Part shown: positions 29,843-38,705 of the stretch, piece after piece
Layout of the letters: every line of letters begins with the position of its first letter
Numbering within the stretch: position 1 is the first letter of the stretch
DNA from: Caloramator sp. E03
Lineage (GTDB): Bacteria; Bacillota; Clostridia; Clostridiales; Caloramatoraceae
Length of the DNA stretch: 64,000 nt
Assembly (NCBI RefSeq): GCF_006016075.1
Contig: NZ_CP040093.1
Coordinates: 2,087,501-2,151,500, forward strand
Direction of reading: 5' to 3'
The notes under the pieces: generated by a model
Seen by the model: the letters and a program-made list of their open reading frames with translations, nothing else
Databases searched by the model: none
What the model was told of the DNA's origin: nothing
Made by a program: the position numbers and the translations under genes

Positions 29843-30508
29843 GTGGTTTTACTTGCAGCATCTATTATGTGTGCTAATCAGCTTGAACTAAAGGAAGAAC
29901 TGATTAGCTTAGAAAAAGCAGGAATTGATATACTTCATTGTGACGTCATGGATGGAGTTTTTGTTAATAATATGGCTATGGGACCTTATGTTTTAGAGCA
30001 AATATCAAATTTTACTAAAATACCTCTTGATATACATTTAGCAACAGTAGAGCCTGAAAAATATATAAAACTATTTTTACCAGTAAAACCAAAGTACATA
30101 TCTTTTCACATTGAAACTACTAAAGATCCATTAAAGATAGTTGAATTACTTAAAAAAAATAATATTGGGGTTTCAGTTGCATTATCTCCTAAAACAGAAT
30201 TATCAGAAATATTACCAATAATAAAGTTTGTTGATATGGTATTAATAATGACTGTAAATCCTGGCTTTGCAGGGCAAAAGTTTAATTACAGAGTTGTTGA
30301 AAAACTTAAAAAGCTAAATAGTATATGTAAGGACATTGGAATAAGCCCAATAATTGAAGTAGATGGCTGTATAAACAAATCAACAATTCCTGATGTTGTA
30401 ACCAATGGAGCTAATCTATTGGTATTAGGTACATCTGCACTTTTTAAGCCCTATAATGATTATTCAAAAACAGTAAAAGAGATAAAATCCTTGATAGATA
30501 AAACTTAA
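29843..30508 (+). CDS. second ribulose-phosphate 3-epimerase-like protein
   Basis: 221 aa from GTG 29843 (SD GAAGGTG at 29831-29837). Shares the epimerase frame (LAASIMCANQ, HCDVMDGVFVNN, VNPGFAGQKF, EVDGCINK) but diverges from the first copy: HIET replaces HAEA, and GCINK replaces GGISK. It probably acts on a different pentulose or hexulose phosphate such as a D-allulose-6-P-type substrate; that is inference. Its stop is 4 nt before a 26-bp palindrome-containing repeat. Confidence 0.85.
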   Translation: MVLLAASIMCANQLELKEELISLEKAGIDILHCDVMDGVFVNNMAMGPYVLEQISNFTKIPLDIHLATVEPEKYIKLFLPVKPKYISFHIETTKDPLKIVELLKKNNIGVSVALSPKTELSEILPIIKFVDMVLIMTVNPGFAGQKFNYRVVEKLKKLNSICKDIGISPIIEVDGCINKSTIPDVVTNGANLLVLGTSALFKPYNDYSKTVKEIKSLIDKT

Positions 30509-30512
30509 AAAC

Positions 30513-30538
30513 GGTGCCAGGCACCGGAGAATGGAGAA
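30513..30538. repeat. 26-bp palindromic repeat, left copy
   Basis: Core GGTGCCAGGCACC (perfect palindrome around one base) plus GGAGAATGGAGAA. Identical to 39359-39384. Lies 4 nt after a stop codon, as does the right copy. Confidence 0.9.
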
Positions 30539-30559
30539 GTTTACATGGTGGTTCTTGGC

Positions 30560-30790
30560 CTAATCTATGTAGTTAATATAGTTTAAAATATTTGTATTCT
30601 CATCAATATAACCTTCTATTAAACTACTTTTACATGTCATTATTGTTGTTATTCCAGGACCATGCCACATCTTTACACAGTCGCTGTGTATGACAACTCC
30701 TATGCTTACTGCTCCTTTTAAATATCCTCTTCCGAAAGAATTATCATAATCATTTAAAAAGAACTAAATCCCCAAATCTTAGCTAATCCC
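30560..30790 (-). pseudogene. DUF4438-family C-terminal fragment
   Basis: The minus strand reads YDNSFGRGYLKGAVSIGVVI then HSDCVKMWHGPGITTIMT and a C-terminal ILNYINYI, matching the distinctive end of DUF4438 proteins (GRxYxKGAxxIGVVxHSDC ... HGPGxTTxMT). A frameshift lies upstream and the rest of the gene is absent. A relic of a gene displaced when the CRISPR-Cas block arrived, or by later deletion. Confidence 0.65.
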
Positions 30791-30825
30791 CAATTATTAA
30801 TTTCTTCCATATCCTGTAGGTAACC

Positions 30826-31060
30826 AGGTAACAACCCATGACTAAGCAATAGCCACAACGAATCCATGAAAAAGTTTGTGGTTTGTCAAAGATGACAGTA
30901 ACAGGAAGGACGGTTACTTATTATATTAAATAAACATAATATTTTATGGATGTCCCCCTAATTTTGTAGATATTGTGTATGAAATAAGTAACCGTCCCTC
31001 AGATTGTCCCTCGTTTTGAACTTTTTTCCTTTTTTGTAAAAGGGCATTTTCACACTAACC
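30826..31060. repeat. RAYT-associated palindromic repeat, copy R1
   Basis: Order of parts: CATGACTAAGCAATAGCC, ACAACG...TTTGTGG stem, then GGACGGTTACTTATT ... AATAAGTAACCGTCC inverted pair (30908-30998), then TTGAAC with a T-rich stretch. Same composite as R2-R4. Confidence 0.75.
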
Positions 31061-31154
31061 ATCCCTTCTTACTTTCTTATGCCCTGTAAATGTAGAGGAA
31101 TAAATTTTTAATAGAGTGTTATAAAAAAATTAATACCATTTATTGTGAATAACA

Positions 31155-31163
31155 TGGTATAAT
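31155..31163 (+). promoter_or_regulatory. extended -10 promoter of the Csm operon
   Basis: TGGTATAAT with an extended TG; no clear -35. About 85 nt before csx20, so the likely start point for the whole operon. Confidence 0.5.
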
Positions 31164-31246
31164 ATCTATAAAAAGCAAAAAATTGTAAAGATATTGTTTG
31201 ATTTTAGCGACTGAAGACCTACAATTATTATCTCGAGGTGATTTTT

Positions 31247-31633
31247 TTGCCGGATATGTATCTTGTTTTTTCCCATAGTCTTACAAAGGAACAGGAAGAA
31301 GATGCAAGAAAGAGCTTAAAAATAGACAAGTTTATATATATGCCTGATGAGCTTAAAAATATATGGGCAAATATAAATCCCTATGGAGAACTTCCCACTG
31401 ATGATATTCAAAAGATAAAGGATTATCTTTATGATAATGCAAAAAAAGGCGACTTTATTTTGATACAGGGGGACTTTGGAGCAGTATTCAACCTTGTAAA
31501 ATGGTGCTTTGAAAATGATTTTGTACCTGTATATTCAACTACAAAGAGGGTGCACCAAGAAAAGACTCTAAAAAGCGGACAAGTAGAGAGCAGGAAGATA
31601 TTTAAACATGTAAATTTCAGAAGATATATTTAA
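31247..31633 (+). CDS. csx20: Csx20-like putative ring nuclease
   Basis: About 128 aa; TTG start at 31247 chosen for the SD GAGGTG. Begins MYLVFSHSLTKEQEEDA and carries FILIQGDFGAVFNLVKWC and PVYSTTKRVHQEKTLKSGQ, then KIFKHVNFRRY. This order is typical of Csx20, a CARF-like family predicted or shown to cut cyclic oligoadenylate and so switch off type III signalling. First gene of the Csm operon, 28 nt before the CARF effector. Identification is from remembered family features, so moderately sure. Confidence 0.75.
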   Translation: MPDMYLVFSHSLTKEQEEDARKSLKIDKFIYMPDELKNIWANINPYGELPTDDIQKIKDYLYDNAKKGDFILIQGDFGAVFNLVKWCFENDFVPVYSTTKRVHQEKTLKSGQVESRKIFKHVNFRRYI

Positions 31634-31661
31634 TTAATTTAAAAAGAAAAGGGGGTTTAAA

Positions 31662-32846
31662 ATGCCAAAATATACAAAGGTAATAATAACTGGAGGTACA
31701 TCAGTTTTAAATAAGGGTAATTACTTAGATAAAAAAATACCTGAAATAGTTGAAATAGCACAACAAGCAGATAAAAAAGAGATAGATATTAATAGTGCAC
31801 TTAATAAATGCATTAATTATAACTACAATATAAATCATGAAGATATGAAAAAAATAAGTGCAGAGTTTTCAATGCTTAATGAATTAAAAAATAATAACTA
31901 TCTTGATGAAGATTTTAATGTAAGTATAATTCACACAGATACGGTAAGAGGAATTATATCAGCAAATATCAATAAAAAAATAATAGAGAAATATTTTAAT
32001 ACCAGAGTAAAATTAATACAAGCAGATAATATAGATGTAACAGACAATGTAAAGCTTAGAAGAAATTTAGGGGATTTTATGAATAAATTAACATGCGAAT
32101 TATTATATGCAGGCAATGAATATGCATTTTTTGCTCCAATAGGTGGATATAAGATTATGACATATCTTGCTTATATTGTAGGTTCTTTTTATAGATATGA
32201 TACAGGGTATCTATATGAAGAAACTCAAAAACTTATAAAAATTCCTCCAGTACCTATTGAAATAAATGTTGAAAGGATTTTATCAAAAAAAGAATTATTA
32301 AAAAAGATGATTAATGATGATAATGATATAATAAAATTTTCTGATTTGAATGATAATGATAAAGAATTTATTGAACAAAATTCGTTTTTCTTTGAAATTG
32401 TTAATGATGATAATGACAATTTGGTATGTCTTAATGCCTTTGGGAAATTTATTTGTGAAGATTATTTAACTACAAAAAAGCTATTATCCAAGAATGTTAT
32501 AACTTTATTAGATGATAAAAACTATAAAAACCTTATTGAAAACAATTTATTTAAATTAATCACTATGATTAAAAAATTCTATAAGGATGGTGATAAAGAA
32601 AAAGATATTCTTGGAACAATAATGCATAATAAGGATTGGGGAATTAATTTTCCATATTTATATAAGCCTAAATCTAGAACTAATAAAGAAATTTTCAGAT
32701 GTCTTTGGGACTATGATGTAAATGAAGATGAAATTAAAATATATGAAATATGGTTGGATCATTCAAAGTATGAAAAAGATATGAATTTAATAAAATCAAG
32801 AAAAGGATATAATACGGATGTTGAATTAATTGAATTTGAAATATAA
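31662..32846 (+). CDS. CARF (APE2256-type) effector with RelE-like C-terminus
   Basis: 394 aa. Residues 1-200 are a CARF domain of the APE2256 family: ITGGTSVLN (8-17), SAEFSMLNEL (66-75), HTDTVRGIISA and the second ligand loop APIGGYKIMTYLA (158-170). Residues 203-270 look like a winged helix ending NAFGKF. Residues 277-394 lack the HEPN RxxxxH motif of Csm6/Csx1 and instead have two helices followed by YLYKPKSRTNKEIFRCLWDY, DEIKIYEIWL and DHSKYEKDM, resembling the beta-strand core of RelE/ParE toxins. That would make it a Cami1-like mRNA interferase triggered by cyclic oligoadenylate. The CARF call is firm; the RelE call is inference. Confidence 0.75.
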   Translation: MPKYTKVIITGGTSVLNKGNYLDKKIPEIVEIAQQADKKEIDINSALNKCINYNYNINHEDMKKISAEFSMLNELKNNNYLDEDFNVSIIHTDTVRGIISANINKKIIEKYFNTRVKLIQADNIDVTDNVKLRRNLGDFMNKLTCELLYAGNEYAFFAPIGGYKIMTYLAYIVGSFYRYDTGYLYEETQKLIKIPPVPIEINVERILSKKELLKKMINDDNDIIKFSDLNDNDKEFIEQNSFFFEIVNDDNDNLVCLNAFGKFICEDYLTTKKLLSKNVITLLDDKNYKNLIENNLFKLITMIKKFYKDGDKEKDILGTIMHNKDWGINFPYLYKPKSRTNKEIFRCLWDYDVNEDEIKIYEIWLDHSKYEKDMNLIKSRKGYNTDVELIEFEI

Positions 32847-32985
32847 AAAATGTAGAGCAGGCTTATGAATTACAAAATAATTACATGTAATTTATAAGCT
32901 ATTTTTATATAATATATAATTTATAGCAGGAAATTACAAATACACATAGAAATATTAAATAAACTTAAGAAATAAGGGGGATAAG

Positions 32986-35256
32986 ATGAATGAACTTTAT
33001 GCTGCTGCACTTTTGCATGATATAGGTAAATTTTATATGAGGACGGAGGATAAAGATAGCAAGGACAAAATAAAAAAGGAATATAAAAATATATATGCTG
33101 AAGAAAATGCATTTGCACCAAGACATCAGGAGTGGGGAGCAAACTTTTGCGAAAATCTTAACCTTGAAAACAATAATATTATAAGAAACTACATAAGAAA
33201 CCATCACAAACCTGATAATGTACATGAAAAAATAATAAGCATTGCAGACATGTTATCTGCAGGAGAAAGGCATCCAAGCGATGATGATGACTGTAAAAAT
33301 ATGTATTCTATACTTTCTATTGTAAAATTAGACAAGGAAGCAAAAAGAAAGGTGAAGCCTTTAACAAAACTATCTGATTTTAAAGGTTTATTAGATGAGG
33401 AAGAGGAGAATTTAAAGCAGGCTTATAAAAATCTTTGGGATGAATTTAATAATATAATTTCGGGAGAAAAGGATATTGAGAGAATATACTACATATTAAA
33501 AGAATATACCTCCAATATTCCATCTGCATATTACTATTCTTCTCCTGACATATCTCTTTTTTCCCATCTTACTACAACAGGGGCAATTGCAGTTTGTCTT
33601 TATAAGCAATTTGAAGAGGACATTAAAATAGGAAATTTTGACAATATAAATTCTCTTTACACAAGAGTAAAAGATGACAAAAGCAAAATAAATGATGAGC
33701 TGTTTTGTCTTATTAAAGGTGATATTTCAGGGATACAAAGCTTTTTATATAACATAGATATGGACGGGGCTGTTAAAAGTTTAAAAGGAAGATCCTTTTA
33801 TTTATCATATATTCTTGATATTATTGCCCGTTATATAGTTGAAAAGGAAGGACTAACTTTAAGCAACATATTATACTGTGGAGGAGGGCATTTTTATATA
33901 CTTGCTCCAGAAAAAAGCTTAAAAAATATTGATAAATATAGAGAAAAAGTTGAGAAAGTATTTTTAAAAGCCCACGGGATAGATGTTACGGTTTTGTTAT
34001 CCTGTGTTAAATTTGAAGTTTCAAAACTTGCAGACAGTGACTTCTCAGAAGTTTTCGAAAAATCAGGGATAGAACTTGAGAAATTAAAAAATAAAAAATT
34101 TAGCAAAGTATTAAACAATGAATTTTTCAAACCTGTAAATCAAAATCATAATGTTTGCCCAAATTGTGGAAGAATACTCAAAAATGATAGATGCAGTTTC
34201 TGTGAATCATTTAATACATTAGCTGATAAATTAAATAAATCAAAGTATTTTAATATATGTAAAACTGATGAATACAATGGGGATATAAAAACTGTTGATG
34301 ATATATTTAAAGCCTTTGGATTTGAACTTTTATTTTCTGACTATATAAATAAAAAGGCCTTTGCCATAAACAAGGAAGATGCAGATTTTAAAAATAATAT
34401 GGGATACATTAAGACTGCAAAATATGTGTATATGGGAGATGATAATAAAATTGCGAATATTACTCAAGTGGCCGATCTTTCAAAGGGAATAAAAAAGTGG
34501 GGGCTTTTAAGAGGGGATGTAGATAATTTAGGAAGGATTTTTAGTGATGGATTAAAAGGTAAAACCAAAAAAGAATCTAACAAATCAATTGCAAGGATAT
34601 CAACTCTTTCAACTGAACTTGAAATATTCTTTGGATATTTTTTAGAGGAAAAGATAAAAAATAATTATAACGCTTGTACTGTTGTTTATTCTGGAGGGGA
34701 TGATTTTTTTATACTTGGTCCTTGGAATATGCTTCCTGATGTAGCAAAGAGCATAAGAGATGAATTCAGCTTGTTTTCAGGCGGGAATGAAAATCTTACG
34801 ATATCAATGGCAATTGAAATAGCTCCCGATGATAAGTTCCCTGTATATAAAGTAGCACAAACTTGCGGTGAAAGCCTTGATAGGGCAAAGGAGTATAAAA
34901 GATACGGATACACAAAAAATTCATTAAGTCTTTTTGGAAAAGTAATTGGTTGGGAGGAATTTGATAAATTAAAGGAAGTTAAAGATACTTTATCCGTTAT
35001 ATTACAAAAAGGTGTAACAAGGAATTTATTAAATATTTTATATTGTGCCTGTGAGCAATATAAAAAATCTAAAGAAAAAGAGGAAATATTTAAAATTTGG
35101 AGATTTATATATTATATTTCAAGGATTAAAGAGAGAAATAGTAACGCAAAGTTTGAGCTTTCATATTTAATAGATAATATTTTGATGAAAAAAAACAATG
35201 AGATATATGACAAGCTTCAATCTGCTGTATCCTGGGCAGATTTTGAAACAAGATAA
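32986..35256 (+). CDS. cas10: Cas10/Csm1, type III-A large subunit
   Basis: 756 aa. N-terminal HD nuclease (LLHDIGKF, His11-Asp12, then HHKPDN). First palm domain around 240-340, a zinc-binding insert with CPNCGRILKNDRCSFC at about 391-406, and the cyclase palm with YSGGDDFF (GGDD at residues 570-573). Both ssDNase and cyclic oligoadenylate synthesis should therefore be active. It supplies the ligand for the CARF effector and Csx20 encoded just upstream. The SD AAGGGGG precedes ATG; a 139-nt gap separates it from the CARF gene. Confidence 0.97.
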   Translation: MNELYAAALLHDIGKFYMRTEDKDSKDKIKKEYKNIYAEENAFAPRHQEWGANFCENLNLENNNIIRNYIRNHHKPDNVHEKIISIADMLSAGERHPSDDDDCKNMYSILSIVKLDKEAKRKVKPLTKLSDFKGLLDEEEENLKQAYKNLWDEFNNIISGEKDIERIYYILKEYTSNIPSAYYYSSPDISLFSHLTTTGAIAVCLYKQFEEDIKIGNFDNINSLYTRVKDDKSKINDELFCLIKGDISGIQSFLYNIDMDGAVKSLKGRSFYLSYILDIIARYIVEKEGLTLSNILYCGGGHFYILAPEKSLKNIDKYREKVEKVFLKAHGIDVTVLLSCVKFEVSKLADSDFSEVFEKSGIELEKLKNKKFSKVLNNEFFKPVNQNHNVCPNCGRILKNDRCSFCESFNTLADKLNKSKYFNICKTDEYNGDIKTVDDIFKAFGFELLFSDYINKKAFAINKEDADFKNNMGYIKTAKYVYMGDDNKIANITQVADLSKGIKKWGLLRGDVDNLGRIFSDGLKGKTKKESNKSIARISTLSTELEIFFGYFLEEKIKNNYNACTVVYSGGDDFFILGPWNMLPDVAKSIRDEFSLFSGGNENLTISMAIEIAPDDKFPVYKVAQTCGESLDRAKEYKRYGYTKNSLSLFGKVIGWEEFDKLKEVKDTLSVILQKGVTRNLLNILYCACEQYKKSKEKEEIFKIWRFIYYISRIKERNSNAKFELSYLIDNILMKKNNEIYDKLQSAVSWADFETR

Positions 35257-35270
35257 AAGGAGGTATTATT

Positions 35271-35783
35271 ATGGTTTACGATAGGAATACAAACAAGCCC
35301 TATAGCACCACAAATAGCAATATAGGCACAAACAGGAAAAATGGTAATATGCAAAATCAGAACAATACAAATACCAATATAGGTAACAGTCAGAGAAATG
35401 AAGAAAATAAAATTAACTTTACAAAAGAAGATGCACAAAAGGTTTTAAATTTGGAGGATAAAGATGGGAAAGAGTTATTCCGATTTGCTGAAGAATTGGG
35501 TAAAAAAATTAAAGAGGATGTATCGGTATCACAAATAAGAAAAATTTATTCTGAAATAAAAAAGCTTGAGTATGATGATAAAGGTGATTATAAGTATAAA
35601 TTAAGGCTTATTAAAGCTCAAATTGGATATACTGCTGGACGTTTTACAAAATTAAGGGATTTAAAAGAATATTTATATCTTTTAATTGATGTAGTATTGG
35701 AAGGGAATAAAGAGCATTTAAAAAGATTTAAAGATTTCTTTGAAGCTGTAATTGCTTATCATAGAGCTTATGGTGGAAAGTAA
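35271..35783 (+). CDS. csm2: Csm2 small subunit
   Basis: 170 aa; the first ~45 residues are a disordered Asn-rich tail (many N, T, Q), followed by the helical Csm2 fold with RFAEELGKKIKEDVSVSQIR, KIYSEIKKLEYD and FKDFFEAVIAYHRAYGGK at the end. Part of the inner filament of the Csm complex along the crRNA-target duplex. SD GGAGG; 14 nt after cas10. Confidence 0.92.
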   Translation: MVYDRNTNKPYSTTNSNIGTNRKNGNMQNQNNTNTNIGNSQRNEENKINFTKEDAQKVLNLEDKDGKELFRFAEELGKKIKEDVSVSQIRKIYSEIKKLEYDDKGDYKYKLRLIKAQIGYTAGRFTKLRDLKEYLYLLIDVVLEGNKEHLKRFKDFFEAVIAYHRAYGGK

Positions 35784-35797
35784 AGGAGGTTTTAAGA

Positions 35798-36631
35798 ATG
35801 AAATTTAAAGAGATATCTTTAAAAGGAAAATATATAATTGATGCAAAAATTGAGCTTTTAACAGGGCTTCATGTAGGAACTGCAGGTAACTCTCTTGATA
35901 TTGGTGGGGTAGACAATCCTGTTATAAAAGATGCAATGGGCAAGCCATATATTCCAGGAAGCAGTTTAAAGGGTAAATTAAGAAGTTTAATGGAATTTTA
36001 CAATAATAAATTAGTTCCTAATCAGGTAGTATATACTGTAGAGCCAAAGAATGATGACAAAGAAAATAAAGAAAGAGCTAAAAGTGGTATAAGAATGCAT
36101 CTTTGCAATGATGAAAACTGCGAAGTTTGTAATCTATTTGGAAGAAATCATGGAAACCACAAAGTAATTATAAATAACAATGGAGATACAGATGATTTAA
36201 ACTTAGAAGATGTTATTCAGCCAACAAGGCTTATTGTAAGAGATGCTTCTTTAGATGAAAGCAGTATTACTAAAGAGATGCAGGATAATATGGACTTTGA
36301 TTATACTGAAGTTAAATTTGAAAACAATCTTGACAGGATAACCTCTGCTGCAAACCCGAGACAAACCGAGAGGGTTCCAGCAGGTGCAAAATTTAACTGT
36401 AGCTTTGTTATAAATGTATATAACGATGATAATGATACGTATTTAAAGGAGTTTTTAACTGCCCTTAAACTTTTAGAAGATGATTATTTAGGTGGACAAG
36501 GCAGTAGAGGATACGGACAAGTTAAATTTAAGGATATAGTAATAAGATTTAGAGATGATAACTACTATAAACAGGGACAAGAAGATAAAAAAATGTATGA
36601 ATATAAAGAACTTAGCGAAGTAAAATTTTAG
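35798..36631 (+). CDS. csm3: Csm3 backbone subunit with RNase site
   Basis: 277 aa, RAMP fold. LLTGLHVGTAGNSLDIGGVD then NPVIKD contains Asp39, at the place of the catalytic Asp that cuts target RNA every 6 nt. IPGSSLKGKLRSLME is the canonical RAMP loop; HLCNDENCEVCNLFG is a Cys/His zinc site; DDYLGGQGSRGYGQV is the Gly-rich loop. Slightly longer than typical Csm3 (~220 aa). SD AAAGGAGG. Confidence 0.95.
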   Translation: MKFKEISLKGKYIIDAKIELLTGLHVGTAGNSLDIGGVDNPVIKDAMGKPYIPGSSLKGKLRSLMEFYNNKLVPNQVVYTVEPKNDDKENKERAKSGIRMHLCNDENCEVCNLFGRNHGNHKVIINNNGDTDDLNLEDVIQPTRLIVRDASLDESSITKEMQDNMDFDYTEVKFENNLDRITSAANPRQTERVPAGAKFNCSFVINVYNDDNDTYLKEFLTALKLLEDDYLGGQGSRGYGQVKFKDIVIRFRDDNYYKQGQEDKKMYEYKELSEVKF

Positions 36632-36646
36632 AATGGGATGGTTATA

Positions 36647-37564
36647 ATGAAAAGATTTAGAATAAAATTAAAGTTTACCTCTCCCCTTCACATAGGCTAT
36701 AAAGAAGGTGCCTTTAATTTAACTGAAACTATAATTCATTCTGATACTATATTTTCAGGTATAATAAATTGCCATAGCCTCTTATATGGCAAAGATAAAA
36801 CTGATAATTTGATTAATGAAGCTATTAATGGAAATTTTAAAGTCTCCTCTGCTTTTTATTATATAAATGATGAATATCTTTACCCAAGGCCTGTTGGAAT
36901 GAATTTTAAAAAGTATGTTGATGACTTTAAAAAAGAGAAAAAGATAAATTATGTTTCAGAAGAAATACTCTTTGGAAATACTAAAGAAGCTTATTTAAAA
37001 GATAATATGCTTTTGAAAAAAGACATGAAAAAGAATGTGTATAATGTAAGGGAGAGGCCAAGATCTACATTAGATAGAATAACTAATGCATCTAATATAT
37101 TTTATACTAGTACCTGTGTTTTTAATGAAGATTGTGGGCTTTGGTTTTTTATGGATGCTAAAGATTATATAATAGAAGAGATTATTTCATCAATTAAACT
37201 CCTTGGGGATGAGGGAATAGGAGGAGATAGAACTTACGGATATGGGCAGTTTGAATTTGAACCATTAGAGCATTATATAGAGGATATTAAAGATAAAAAT
37301 CTTTTATTATCTCTTTGTATTCCAAATGAAAAGGACAAGGTTGAAGATTTAATATTCTACAATATTGTTGAAAGAGGTGGATATATATACTCAAATTATT
37401 CTAAAGTAAAAAGGCACAGCCTATTTAGGATGATTCAAGAGGGAAGTATAGTAAAAGGGGATTTTAAAGGATGTATAATTGATGATACCCCTGAAGATTT
37501 TAACTACCATAAAGTATATAAATATGGAAGGGCTTTTTTAATCCCTTTAGATTGGGAGGGATAA
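36647..37564 (+). CDS. csm4: Csm4 subunit
   Basis: About 305 aa from ATG 36647 (better spaced from GGGATGG than the ATG at 36638). RAMP protein: FTSPLHIGYKEGAFNLTE, PRPVGMNFKK and a Gly-rich loop GDEGIGGDRTYGYGQFEF. Holds the 5' handle of crRNA and contacts Cas10. Followed after 1 nt by csm5. Confidence 0.93.
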   Translation: MKRFRIKLKFTSPLHIGYKEGAFNLTETIIHSDTIFSGIINCHSLLYGKDKTDNLINEAINGNFKVSSAFYYINDEYLYPRPVGMNFKKYVDDFKKEKKINYVSEEILFGNTKEAYLKDNMLLKKDMKKNVYNVRERPRSTLDRITNASNIFYTSTCVFNEDCGLWFFMDAKDYIIEEIISSIKLLGDEGIGGDRTYGYGQFEFEPLEHYIEDIKDKNLLLSLCIPNEKDKVEDLIFYNIVERGGYIYSNYSKVKRHSLFRMIQEGSIVKGDFKGCIIDDTPEDFNYHKVYKYGRAFLIPLDWEG

Positions 37565-37565
37565 T

Positions 37566-38705
37566 ATGAACTTTAAAATATACGATGCAGAAATTAAAAT
37601 ACTATCTCCAACTACTGTTACATCTGGCTTTGATATTGGAAATTTTGAAGTGGTTTTTGAAAACAATAAAATTCATGTAATTGATATTATGAAAATGATA
37701 AAGGAAAATAAAAAGGCTGTAGGGCTTATTGAAACCTTTGATTTTTATAATAATAAAGCTGATTTTACAAGAAGCCTTAAAGAATGTGGCATTGATTATA
37801 GGAAATATATTAAATACAGCATAGATGCACAGAATATAAGCTATAATAGAAGTTCTAAAGTTAAGGAGATAATTAAAACAGCTGGGAGGCCCTATATTCC
37901 TGGAAGTTCTATAAAAGGAGCTCTAAGAAGTAGTTTAAGCAGAGCATTAAATGAAGAAAGTAGATATATAGAAAGCCTTAATAAAAAGATAAATGAAAAA
38001 AAAGATTATGAGGCTAAACATTATGGTAAAAAGATGGATATTTTAAAAATTTGTGATGATATTGCTGAAAAAGAACTATTTAAAGATTCCTATTATTCCC
38101 CTTTTAGACTTTTAAAAATAGCTGATACAGATACAAAGGAATATGAAGATTTAAGTATCAGTGAGATTAAAATTTTAAATATATGCAACGATAAGGTTAA
38201 ATGGTTCAAATGGGGGGGAAATCAGGATAATATAAATATGGGCGTATCCATTCATACTGAAACATTTAAAATAGGTACAAAACTAAATAGCAGGTTTTCT
38301 ATGGGATTTATAGATTATTATAAAAATAATGATATTGAGCAAATAGAAACAGATTGTGTATTAGATTTTGCTGAAAAGATAAGAAAAGATATGAATGATT
38401 ATATAAAATGTGAATTGGATTTTTATAAAAAATATGGATTAGAGGAAATCATTAAATTCTATAATAATCTGTTAGGAATGAAACTTAAAGAAAATGAGTT
38501 TATTATTCAATTAGGATTTTCAACAGGATATAAGCCAAAGTCGGTTATAAAAAATCTGGATGATGATTTTATAGGTAAATTAATTAATGCAGGAGCAAAA
38601 AATATAAAGGGTATGTTTCCTAAGACAAGAAGGCTTGCAGTTTATAATAATAAACCAACCTATCCTATAGGCTGGATTAAGGTTACATTGAAGGAGAGAG
38701 TATGA
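37566..38705 (+). CDS. csm5: Csm5 subunit
   Basis: 379 aa RAMP protein. Begins NFKIYDAEIKILSPTTVTSG, typical for Csm5; has the loop GRPYIPGSSIKGALRSS near residue 110 and a C-terminal FPKTRRLAVYNNKPTYPIGW. Caps the crRNA 3' end of the complex and recruits trimming nucleases. Overlaps cas6 by 4 nt (ATGA). Confidence 0.94.
   Translation: MNFKIYDAEIKILSPTTVTSGFDIGNFEVVFENNKIHVIDIMKMIKENKKAVGLIETFDFYNNKADFTRSLKECGIDYRKYIKYSIDAQNISYNRSSKVKEIIKTAGRPYIPGSSIKGALRSSLSRALNEESRYIESLNKKINEKKDYEAKHYGKKMDILKICDDIAEKELFKDSYYSPFRLLKIADTDTKEYEDLSISEIKILNICNDKVKWFKWGGNQDNINMGVSIHTETFKIGTKLNSRFSMGFIDYYKNNDIEQIETDCVLDFAEKIRKDMNDYIKCELDFYKKYGLEEIIKFYNNLLGMKLKENEFIIQLGFSTGYKPKSVIKNLDDDFIGKLINAGAKNIKGMFPKTRRLAVYNNKPTYPIGWIKVTLKERV

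Noticed and set aside
30826-31060. The repeated GGACGGTTACTTATT units as a CRISPR array
   Set aside because: Spacing is irregular, the intervening sequence is itself conserved between copies, and the RAYT gene lies among them.
31662-32846. Calling the CARF protein Csm6
   Set aside because: No HEPN RxxxxH motif is seen in the C-terminal part, and the CARF part is of the APE2256 type.
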